The position numbers were made by a program, and so were the translations under genes. A DNA stretch of 64,000 bases from Rhabdophis nuchalis. Lineage: Eukaryota; Chordata; Lepidosauria; Squamata; Natricidae. Positions 35,464 through 45,317 of this stretch are shown piece by piece (position 1 is the stretch's first letter; each line of letters begins with the position of its first letter). The DNA lies in NCBI GenBank assembly GCA_039707465.1, contig CM077651.1, positions 21,201,019-21,265,018 of the forward strand, given 5' to 3'. The notes beneath the pieces are model-generated. The model was not told the DNA's origin. It searched no databases and saw only the letters and a list, made by a program, of their open reading frames with translations.

Positions 35464-35597
35464 ACATAGTCTTTTGTTCCTTGCATTTTTCATTGTTCTT
35501 TTTGAAAGATGACAACACGTCCATCCAAAAAGAAAAAGAAAAATAACTTTCCTCTCAACCCTTCATTCTTGCTCCTATGTCAAGATGGGCAGATAGC

Positions 35598-35602
35598 TAG
35601 AT

Positions 35603-35649
<47 letters not shown>

Positions 35650-35920
35650 GGATGGATGGATGGATGGATGGATGGATGGATGGATGGATGGATGGATGGA
35701 TGGATGGATGGATGGATGGATGGATGGATGGATGGATGGGATAAATAGATGATGAATTGGATAGCTGGATAGCTAGATAGCTAGATAGATGGATGGGTGG
35801 GGGGTTGGTGGGTGGGTGGGTGGATGGATTGGATGGATTGGGTGGATTGGATGGATTGGATAGATGGATGGAATGGAATGGATAAATAGATGATGGGTTG
35901 GATAGATAGATGATGGATTG

Positions 35921-36014
<94 letters not shown>
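35598..36014. repeat. (GATA)n/(GATG)n compound array (Bkm-like)
   Basis: Over 400 bases of tetranucleotide repeats: GATA, then about 26 GATG units, a mixed GGAT/TGGA middle, then a long second GATA block. (GATA)n/(GACA)n arrays are the basis of the Bkm satellite first described in snakes. Confidence 0.93.
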
Positions 36015-36017
<3 letters not shown>

Positions 36018-36029
36018 GCATATATTCCA

Positions 36030-37519
36030 TCTTTCAGACTGGTTACTTAATTTTTTTTAAAAAAAAATAACGGTTCCCATTCATTTAGCGCTAGTTCCTT
36101 CTGACTATTGTGTCTTCTTGTTTTCCACACATCCCATCACATTTCAACTGCATTCAACTTACTTTCATATTTGTCTTGCTATATCCAATACTTTCTTCCA
36201 TGTCATGAAGTGGACAGAAGTATAAGGTACAGCTGACAACTTGTCTCCATTTTAGGTACGGTATAGTAAATTGTGCCCACCAGGTAAAATTTGAAACGCA
36301 TATAAGGATGCTGTTTTCTTAAAATTCGTTATCCTTCATAGGATTTAAAAAAAAAAAAATTAAAGCAAATATTTGCATTTGATCCTAGCTGAGAATTTTG
36401 CTGCTGTGCTGCTCTACTACATTTGCCGAAAGCCGGAAGGCTTTTTCATTGAGAGATCTTTCAGAGAAAAAACAATAATAATTCCCACTGCAGTGGAACT
36501 CAATCTTTTATTACAGAAGTTTCTTCCTGCTGCTCCGCTGTTTCTCTCTTCCTCCCCAGCCCTTTCCTCTGCCTTCGCTCCGTTTCACTCGGTGTGCTTT
36601 TAAGCTTTCAGATAGTTTACCTCTTGGCGGCAACAGTACTCACTCCTGACAGAAGAGACAAGCAAAGAAGGTGACTGGACAGCCTTATTGACAGCCAGGA
36701 AGGGCTAAATTGATTATCCACAATGAAATACAATAAGAGGAAGACATTTCACTAAAAGCATATCCTTTGAACAAGCTCTCTATTAATTAATTGTTAGCCC
36801 CAGGAGATAATGTGGTGCCTAAACAAGAAAGTAAGGCAAAAGGGAAGAGTGTGTGGCAGGAGAGAAGGCTGGAGGGGAAGCAGCTTGGTTGCCTTTTAAT
36901 AACTCTATCAAAGGATATGTGTCGCCAAGCAGGCTGCCCTGGCATATCTCTAAGATTCCCCATGTACACTAAGTGCAGCCCATTTAGCCATTATGCCGGA
37001 ATATCAATAACGGGAGAGCAAATTTTTCTACAGAAGTATCTATCCCAATTAAAGGCTTTCTGTATTAAAGGAGACTGATGTGTGCTGAAGCCTGAAAGTT
37101 CCTTTCAAATACTAAGAGCTGAAATATATGTCCTTTTCTCTCTCTCAGTAAATGTCTAATATTAGAACCAACCAACTAACCAACATTGTTCTTCTGAGTC
37201 GAATCTCTTAGGATGAGTTAGAAAGGGGCCTCGTCATCGCTGTTCTAGAGCAACTGGTACTTAAGGTAAGTGGCATCATCGTCACTGTTCTTATTATGTT
37301 TCTTTTGTCCAGCTGAATTTAATACCGGGCTATTAAGACAGCTCTGTATGAAAAGAATTTGGCTGGATCCTTTGAAAGCCATCCGAATTGAGATCTGTCA
37401 TTCCATCGGATGATCTTAGCGACTTGGTTCTAGGTTCTTTAAAAACAAACAAACATGAGGAATGTCCTACAACAAAATGAGAAAAATGAACAAATAAAAA
37501 ATAACAATAGGAACTTGGA
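36030..37519. other. Unique-looking sequence, no gene detected
   Basis: 36787-37080 has even composition and no repeat that I recognise. No splice-flanked frame stands out. Confidence 0.35.
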
Positions 37520-37908
37520 TCCGTGATGGCATGGGTGCCGCAGATGGCACCCAGAGCCTTCTCTGCGGGCACACGAGCCACCATCCCAGCTTGGCTCTGC
37601 CACACACGAGCATGCCTCCTGCCAGCTAGCTGGTTTCTGGGTCTCTGCCACGCATATGCAGGGGGCAGGGCTCATGCAGGATACATGTGTGCATGCATGG
37701 GGGCAGGGCACATGCATGAGGGAGCATGGGAGGAATGTGGGAGGAGCATGTGCATGTGCGGGGGGAGCACAGGGGGTCACCTGCGCATGATAAGGGGGCG
37801 AGGCGCACATGGAAAAATTGCATGCATATCTGCAGGGAGTCGCGCATGCATTGCATTATGGGTGTGCTCACGCTTTCAGCATGCGATGACAAAAAGGTTA
37901 GCCATCAC
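37520..37908. mobile_element. Degenerate hAT-like MITE ('gatggcgaacc' family)
   Basis: The left end is 'ccgtgatggcatgggtgcc', the right end is 'aaaaaggttagccatcac', and the interior has many CATG-rich stretches. No clear 8-bp duplication. The 123- to 135-codon frames here are read-throughs of the repeat. Confidence 0.65.
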
Positions 37909-38310
37909 TACCATAGAAAATAGAAAATAAATAGTAGTAATAAATACTTGTGTGGCAGCCATCTAATTGTCTTAGTTTAACCCTTGTTTTATACTATTAA
38001 ATGTAGCTACCATTATTGTCAATTACTTGCATCTGACAAGAGCAGGCTAAGGTCAGGGCATGGAGGCTGATGTTGACATGCCAGTGCTCCTTCTCGAGTT
38101 AGTCCCATTAATATTAGCTAATGCCATTCCAGCATGCGGGATCCATGTCCTAGAAAACAGAAATTAATGTCACGTGGTTTATCAGCAAGGTTTATACAAT
38201 CCCAAGGCTGTAAGCCAGGTCAAGCACACGTTCTTGTAAGATAAAATGATGTTGAGTGTCAGTAGAAGTGAACAGCTTGGTACAGGGATGCAGGACCTTA
38301 GTGACAAATA

Positions 38311-38311
<1 letters not shown>

Positions 38312-38358
<47 letters not shown>
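38312..38358. repeat. (AC)n microsatellite
   Basis: About 23 dinucleotide units. Confidence 0.95.
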
Positions 38359-38359
<1 letters not shown>

Positions 38360-38360
38360 A

Positions 38361-38440
38361 TACTCCTTGGTGCTCTCTGAGCTTGCTTGTTTTCTTGCAA
38401 ACATTTCATTACCTTATCTAGGTAACATCATCAGTGCTAG
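38361..38440 (-). repeat. Interspersed repeat with hammerhead-like core
   Basis: On the minus strand CTGATGA (38428-38434) is followed by a hairpin GTTACC...GGTAAT, then GAAA (38404-38407), then TGTTT...AAACA. The order matches the repeat at 2998-3127 although the stem sequences differ. The expected U-H cleavage dinucleotide is not present here. Confidence 0.45.
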
Positions 38441-38865
38441 TCATCCGTGCTATATATACATACAGTATAGTGATCGTCTGTATTTCTTATTTTCTGGTCT
38501 TTCATATTACTTATTTATTTTAAGGATAGTAAAATTTATTCCTCCTCTTGCTACCCATTTTTTTTTTTTTGCAATCAAGAGAGCACATATACAGCTGTGC
38601 CAAGATTAATCTGCTTCCATCTCCTGTTGCTCTGCAATGATAGCAGATGCAGCCGACCTAATCACCAGCAAGGCTTATCTCTTCTCCCATTTCCAAGTTA
38701 AGGAATTGTCATGGGCTAGGATAATATTTTGCTTTGGCCCACTTCCAGGAAGATATTCTCAGGTCACCCATGAGAAACACGTGATGGCAGTCTTCGCATC
38801 TAGTAGCTTTGGCGTGCAAAGCTCTATAATGGCATCCTGAGGGGAGAAGTCGAAATAGATTATAT

Positions 38866-39078
38866 CAGGATGCGGTGGGTTCATTCCGGTTTGGACCGGT
38901 TTGGATGAACCAGTAGCGGTTTGGCAGCCTGGGTCGCTGGAACCGGCAGCAACCCAGGCCTGCTACGCCCCCGAACTGGTTCTCCGAGTGGCACCCATAG
39001 GTGCCACCATCTTGTTTTTTGCTTCTGCACATGTGCACACAAACGAACTGGTAGTAGGCCGTGCCGGAACCCACCCCT
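38866..39078. repeat. MITE-like repeat ('ggtgggttc' ends)
   Basis: The left end is 'gcggtgggttcattccgg' and the right end is 'gccggaacccacccctg'. The interior has 'gaactggtt' and 'gtgccaccatcttg' blocks. No target duplication was found. Confidence 0.6.
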
Positions 39079-39194
39079 GGTCTGTAGATATTTTCTTAGC
39101 CCTCTTTCTGTTCTGTGCAATGTGTCGATCCTCAGTAGAAGGCAGGTTACGACTGGTTTTTCTGCAGACCTATTTGTTGAAGTCTGCATCTGTC

Positions 39195-39366
39195 CTGTTT
39201 GGTTACAGTGCCAAGCCAGACAGCTATTGAGGTACAAATGACTCAATAATTCCTGTGTGAAACTGTATCAGCAGATCCTTGGGCAATCAAAGCTTTCTGA
39301 AAAGAATTATGTTATTGAGTCTGTCGTTTGTACCTCAATAACTGTTTGTCAACTGCAACCAAACAG
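39195..39366. repeat. About 54-bp imperfect inverted repeat (hairpin)
   Basis: The left arm 39195-39248 pairs with the right arm 39312-39366. The best-paired part is 'ctattgaggtacaaa' against 'tttgtacctcaata'. There are several mismatches and a loop of about 63 nt. Confidence 0.75.
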
Positions 39367-39369
39367 GAG

Positions 39370-40148
39370 AGATACCCGAAAATGCATGTAGAATTTCTAT
39401 CCACGATTAAAGATTTTGTTCTGAGGTCAGACATTTTTCAGCATGGATTTTTTTTCTCTAAAATCAGTTATTAATTAATGGAGATAGAAAATAGCACTTC
39501 ACGTATGGCTTCCAGAATTCATCTTTAAAAAAAAATTTTTTACTAGCTTCCAATTTTCCAAATTGAAGTAAAAGATTCAAAAAAATATGTTCCAGGTACC
39601 TCCCTCACCCTCCTGGCCTTAAAAACCTTTCCAGGCCCATGGAACAGAGATTTGGCAGATCTGGTAATCAGAAATACGACCTCCACAGATTTTCATTTGA
39701 CTTTTAAAATTAATTCTGACTGGCTGAGCATAGTTCTTTTGCATTTATTAACACAACCGTAAATGAGAGAAAATAAGGAAGGATGGCTAATCAAGTAAAA
39801 GGATATTGGATAGTCACTGATTAGCCTTCACAATTATTGCTCACATCATATGAGTAGCATTCTCATTTGAGAAATAATTCATTTTAACCATTTCGAGTGA
39901 AAATGAAAAAAAAAAGGATGCTTGTGTGTAGGTGAAGTTTCAGTGTCTCAGGAGGGGGAATATTGATTTGGCCTATCCCAGGATAACTTTTCAAATGAGT
40001 TCAAACTCTACTTTTCTATAGGCCACATCAAATTAATAATTTGTAAAATCTTTTATTAAAATTTAAATGATTGTGCTCCGACCTGGAATGAGTATTGACA
40101 CTCACATGAAAATGTCAACACGTATGCCTTTTAAGATATTCTACAACA
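39370..40148. other. No recognised feature
   Basis: AT-rich sequence. Nothing could be named. Confidence 0.4.
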
Positions 40149-40156
40149 CCCTATAA

Positions 40157-40291
40157 CAGGGGTCTGCAAAGTTGGCTCTTTTAAGACTGGTGGACTTCAA
40201 CTCCCAGAATTCCCCAGCCAGCTATGCTGGCTGGGGAACTCTGGGAGTTGAAGTCCACCAGTCTTAAAAGAGCCAACTTTGCAGACCCCTG
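40157..40291. mobile_element. 135-bp foldback hAT-like MITE, near-perfect palindrome
   Basis: It starts CAGGGGTCTGCAAAG and ends CTTTGCAGACCCCTG. The two halves are reverse complements with about one mismatch. It is flanked by the identical 8-mer CCCTATAA (40149-40156 and 40292-40299). A decayed relative lies at 40317-40429. Confidence 0.95.
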
Positions 40292-40316
40292 CCCTATAAC
40301 TATGATGGTTTAGGAC

Positions 40317-40429
40317 AGTGTTTGTCAGTAACTTTTAAGATGTATGCACATCAACTCTTAGGATTGGAATGCTTGCATGCTGGCTGGGGAATTCTGGGAA
40401 TTGAAATCCACAGGTTGAGAAACACTGAC
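40317..40429. repeat. Degenerate foldback MITE
   Basis: 'cagtgtttgtcagtaactttt' at the left and 'ggttgagaaacactg' at the right form imperfect inverted ends around 'gctggctggggaattctggg'. Confidence 0.65.
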
Positions 40430-40432
40430 CCC

Positions 40433-40810
40433 AGAGTAGGAAAGGGGGTCTATAGAAGCCTTCTTCTGCTATTAGTAAACCTACCATTAGAATCCTGGTG
40501 GAGCATTAACTGACTCAGCCTCCCACGCACGAGTCCAGCCCATGTATTAAAGCATTGGAGCATATCAATATATATACACATAACAATATTATTATATTGA
40601 AAAACCTAAGCTACCTCTACAATATAAAGTTCTTCTCAACTCTAAGTAAAAACCTTATAACTAAGAATGGAAATATGGATCTGTCTATAGCTATCTATAT
40701 TCACACTATCTATCTATATATCATCTATTTATCTATACATATACATATACACATACATATAATACATAGATATTCCACAGTCCCATTCTTACAGACTACA
40801 AGAATATAGC
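40433..40810. other. AT-rich sequence without recognised feature
   Basis: Contains short TA/CA-rich patches only. Confidence 0.4.
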
Positions 40811-40962
<152 letters not shown>

Positions 40963-40964
40963 AA

Positions 40965-42397
40965 TATAGATATAGATATGGAGGGGTGTGTGTGTGTGTA
41001 CACAATAAACACACACACATGTATGTATGCATGTATATATGTGTGTGTGTTTTCTTGAAGCCTCTAAGAATGAGAATGTGGAATTTCCTATCTGTCTCCA
41101 GCAACAGAAATATGACTGCAGTCTAAACTTTTTCCTTCCTCACGTTTTGCCATATCTCAAGAAGTCATCTTTATTCTGTTTATTCAAACAAGGAAACTGC
41201 TGTGTGTCTACTAGGTGTACTCACTTTGGAAAGGATACTTTCTTACACAGGATGCTCTGCCGAACTCAAGGACTTAATTGCCCCTCTGGCAGGAAAGCTT
41301 TTCCTACTAATAATGTTTATAGAAAAAGAGTTGACAACTACCAGTGTGCTAATTTCTGACATCACTAGGGAAACGTAAAGAGAACCTCGTGTATAATTGT
41401 GATGAACTTTGAGAGGGCAGGAATCCCAATTTTATTTATATACAGTATACTAATAAAGGAAGACAACATTGGATGACAATTTGACTGTAAAAATAACAAA
41501 TTTTGCTTGGAGGTGAAAGTAAAACAACCAGTGTTGTTGTTACGTTTTTATACAAACTTTTGGTTTCATCCATACCTGTAATATTGTGTTGATGCCCCAC
41601 AAAAAAAGAGTATTGGCAGAGCTGAAAAAGACAAAGAAAAGGATACTCCTGAGTTAATAACATTCTGTCAGGTTTATATCTTCCACATTACAAGATCAAA
41701 GACAGAGTTTTCTAGTTTTTCTAGCAGAGTACAAATTTTAAGGTTAGATTATTTTCAACAATCTAGGTCAGTAGACACATGCATACCTCTTGTCCCTTCC
41801 AATAAGTCAAGAGAGAAAGTAAGAAGTTTCTTCTGCTTGGGCGGGCAGATGTGAGTCGGTGGCATGCCATCCAATGAGTACTGGAGCAAAGATAACTCAT
41901 TGGTGCTGTTTGTAATTGAGCAACAAGAAAGTATTGCAAGAGTTGACTAGCTCAAGCATTAGATGGTTAGAAATATGACAACAGGAGCTCAGAGCAAAAA
42001 TACATATTTAATAGAACAGAACCTTCCTAAACAGGTTTTCATTTTTAGATTTAATAAACAATGCTTGCAGAATGTATCAAATGTGTAAAAATACTCTTTA
42101 GAATTTCAGTACATACTGACAGTATCAACCTTAATGTAGACAGTAGAAAGACAGTAGAAAGGAAGTGTATTCTGATCCATTACAGACAAAATCAAATATT
42201 CTACACACACACACACTGTTAGAAAATTAGAAAACTAATTTTCTTCCCCTACTTCCTGCAAACTCTATCTAATGGCTTACTCTGGGCTTCCCTTGAATGA
42301 ATTCATTATTCTCCATGGATTACAGTTAAAACAAGAGTTGCTTTTAACATTCTCAACGGATGTCATTGAAGATTCTTAGTCATCCAGATAGAGCTGT
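40965..42397. other. No recognised feature apart from short GT/CA runs
   Basis: The frame 41027-41359 is not recognised and begins in a simple repeat. The remainder is AT-rich. Confidence 0.4.
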
Positions 42398-42500
42398 CTG
42401 AAAATTGAGTCATGGCAAGTGGACTTACTTTCTTGTTGGTTATGCTGCTTATCCAAGCAGCTTCCTCAATCTGAGCAAGTGTTTAGGCAGAGAGTCCTTG
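42398..42500 (-). repeat. Left arm of an inverted repeat pair, hammerhead-like family
   Basis: 'ctgaaaattgagtcatggcaagtggactt' through 'atccaagcagcttcctca' is the reverse complement of 43040-43142. On the minus strand a GCTGCT/AGCAGC hairpin follows TTGAGGA. Confidence 0.65.
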
Positions 42501-42579
42501 GAATGTGCAAACTCCATCCACACCAGAGGAAAGAAACCCTGAGCTTGGTACAGGAGAAGTTGGTATGTTCCAATGACTC

Positions 42580-43036
42580 TGTTGGAAGAAAAATCCACCT
42601 GTTTCCGTTCCAAGCTGAGAGAAAAACACTGGAAACAACATGGAGGATGATTGGAAAGAAAGTTTATTTATTGGTGAACAGAACCACAAGGTTTTATTTT
42701 AGTTCTGGGCAGCTGACAAAATGGAGTTTAGAATGGGTGGGTTTTTATACCTTCTGCATTCATATGGGGGTCATGTTAGGGTTATGTATGGGTCATAGCT
42801 GGCTCTATAGGCAAAAGAGGAAATGCAAATCGTAGGTGTTTGTCTGAGGTAATCTTGTCAGCCTTTGGCTTGTTGCTTATCTGGAGTTTTGGTCTGACCC
42901 AGTCTTTCTGAATGAATTATCAAATCTGCCTTTCTAAAAGCTGGCCTCCTTAGTGTCTGCTTGGGAAATATTTTATCCTGCCTTTTTAATACTTCCCCAA
43001 ATATTTCATTCTTCTGGGAGTGGGGGGCTTCCTACA
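42580..43036 (-). mobile_element. LTR-like repeat, probable solo LTR
   Basis: On the plus strand it starts TGTTGGAAG and ends CTTCCTACA, so it has TG..CA ends either way. On the minus strand there is a TATA-like 'tataaaaacccaccc' and then AATAAA within 'aataaataaactttc'. It matches 4265-5295. The flanking five bases (gactc and gctct) do not agree cleanly. Confidence 0.6.
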
Positions 43037-43142
43037 GCTCTCTGCCTAACTAATTTGTTCAGACTGAGGAAGCTGCTTGGATGAGCATTGAAATGTCTCA
43101 AATTAACAAAAATAAGTCCAGTTGCCATGACTCAATTTTCAG
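43037..43142 (+). repeat. Right arm of an inverted repeat pair, hammerhead-like family
   Basis: It contains CTGAGGA (43064-43070), a partial hairpin (43071-43089) and GAAA (43090-43093), the same order as at 2998-3127 and 38361-38440. Confidence 0.6.
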
Positions 43143-44669
43143 ATTCCCACTTTTGGAGTAGTTGGCTTTAATGTTGACTTTGTTAATTTTATTATTGCTG
43201 CTGTTATTATTATATACAATTTAGTTTTCTAGATCTTCCTGGGTAAATATTTTTTGCCCTTAGAAATGGCAACTATTAAATAATTCCCTCTCCAATGTTG
43301 ATCCTGTTATAAAACAGGCTAAAATAAATGAATAGAAAGTAAAATAAAGGCCCAATGTAGTAATTCTCATTCCTTTTGTTTATTCCAGTGGCAGAATTAT
43401 CTATTCTAGCATGTAAGAAGAAAAGCATTCTAAAGATGTAGATTGGGTCTGACCTTTTAGTATTAATTGTAAGTGCAAGATTCCTCCACCTTTTTCGTTT
43501 TTAAGTTGATACATTCAAATCTATTCATTTTAATGATCTAAAAGCCCAAACATATGGTTCTGTTGTAGAGGGAATAGGAAATTATTTTCATCAAATATAT
43601 GTATTTTGTTTTGACATGGACTTTTAATTTTAAACAGTGCATTTGAAACCTTCCCAGATAGGCTTCGTTGAGCAGTAACAAATGAAGGAAACCAGCCTTT
43701 TGAGTTGCCATACAGAAGACGTGCAAGAAAGAAAATCTAGAAGTTTGGACAGAAATGTACACATCAGACAGCAAATGTTGTTTTATTAAAGTGGGGAGAT
43801 AGCTCCCAGCCCTGGGAAAAAAACACTGCAAAAAATTGCAAAAAAGATTTGCAATTTTTTTAAAAAAACGTAACATTGATTTAAGGTGGAATTATTCTGA
43901 TTTGTTATCCTTTTCCTTTTTTTTAATCAAAAAAAAAACAACCTAAAAGAAACTATGAGCAATGTATGTTAACATTCATACAACATCTTTTTTTTTTTTT
44001 TATGTAGCTTTTAATATAAATTGCCTAATAGTCTTTTAAAGCAAATTATCTGTCTTGCATTCTTTGATATGTAAATTTCGCAGCACAGGGTTCTTTAAAT
44101 GTAAACTTGTCTTATATACACTTTTTCAAAAATATAGGTACTGTAATTAGTACACAACTTTCAGTAACATACAGTACCTTTTCTTCAAAAAGCCTTTTAT
44201 TTTTCAGATTGTGTATTTTAAAAATAAATAAATAAATAAATAAAAGCACTAGCATGATGTCCATTGATAGCCAGACGTTCTTTGATGCTAGCAAAGATGC
44301 TAGGAGACTGCAATTTTTGCTCAGATAACTGCACATAGGTGCCAGGAATTAGACCTGACTCAAAGAGGGGGGAAACGTCACTCTAATAGAATCTTTGGCA
44401 GAACCCATTATTATCCTTAATCCATACACCAGAGACATTAGATTGCAACTAATAAAGCTTCCATGTTTTTGTTTCACTTGTTGAAATTTCTATGTAGGAT
44501 GGACGTAGAGCAGGAATCCCTAGACATCTGTCTTTATGCATCAGGGACAATAGACTTTTAAAGAGGCAGGGGCAGGAGAGAATGTAGTTCTCAATCTATG
44601 CATTTCTTTAAATTTTCATTTATCAGTATCCCAGTCAGTGAATTTAGGGAAAATTGGTTTGCTTATTAT
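43143..44669. other. No recognised feature
   Basis: AT-rich sequence with A and T runs. The frames 43538-43876 and 44112-44336 are not recognised. Confidence 0.4.
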
Positions 44670-44902
44670 CGTGTTTCCCTAAAAATAAGACAGGGTCTCA
44701 TTTTCCTTTAACCACTGAAATAAGCGCTTGGCCTTATTTTGGGGGAGGATTTATTATTTTTGAGGTGCAGGAGGCCCCTTAACCTCAGCCACGACCCGCA
44801 GATCAGCTGATCCAGAGTAGGCTGGAAGTTCTGTCTCTGTTTCTGTTTCACACTCTTGCCAGCCCTAGTGTCGCTGGGCCTGCCACTCTTTTGTGGCCGC
44901 CA

Positions 44903-44907
44903 CTAAG
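44903..44907. repeat. Target-site duplication of the gypsy element, left copy
   Basis: CTAAG directly before the LTR, repeated at 49901-49905. Confidence 0.95.
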
Positions 44908-45205
44908 TGTTAGATCAGACAAAGGATTCCGACTCAGGCATGGTCAAAACAACAGGAACGTTTATTCACACTATTTACAACACACACAAGATTCAACTGG
45001 CAAGGTTTCTTCTCTGGCAACCTCTTATATAGAGTTACCAGGCAGGAAACTCCTAGCAAGCAGTTGCAACATTGTAACTCCTTTCCAGACAGATTCCAGA
45101 CAGCTTGTCTCTGTTAATCACTGCAGCTGCTGGCTCAGCTCCGGAATGCGGTGACTCATAGGTTACCAGACGAGTTGTCTGGGACATAGGCTTGGGGACT
45201 CAACA
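44908..45205 (-). mobile_element. 3' LTR of the Ty3/gypsy element
   Basis: 298 bp, starting TGTTAGATC and ending CTCAACA on the plus strand. I read it as identical to the other LTR at 49603-49900. On the minus strand a TATA-like CTATATAAG and an AATAAA signal (44961-44966) are present. Confidence 0.95.
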
Positions 45206-45217
45206 CTCCTTCCCCCA
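45206..45217 (-). promoter_or_regulatory. Polypurine tract of the gypsy element
   Basis: On the minus strand TGGGGGAAGGAG lies directly upstream of the 3' LTR, the position where plus-strand DNA synthesis is primed. Confidence 0.85.
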
Positions 45218-45317
45218 TAGTCAGTGCGCATGTGTCTAGGATCTCTGTCCAACACAGTACATGCGCACGCGTAGTCGTTCAGATAGGCGGGGCGGTGTCG
45301 GGTCCGCCCTGACCGCC

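Noticed and set aside
37439..37930. Cys/His-rich frames of 123-135 codons
   Set aside because: They are read-throughs of CATG-rich MITE sequence. The cysteines have no zinc-finger spacing.
44891..45154. 87-codon plus-strand frame across the LTR
   Set aside because: It is on the strand opposite to the element's transcription and overlaps LTR control signals. The overlap is by chance.
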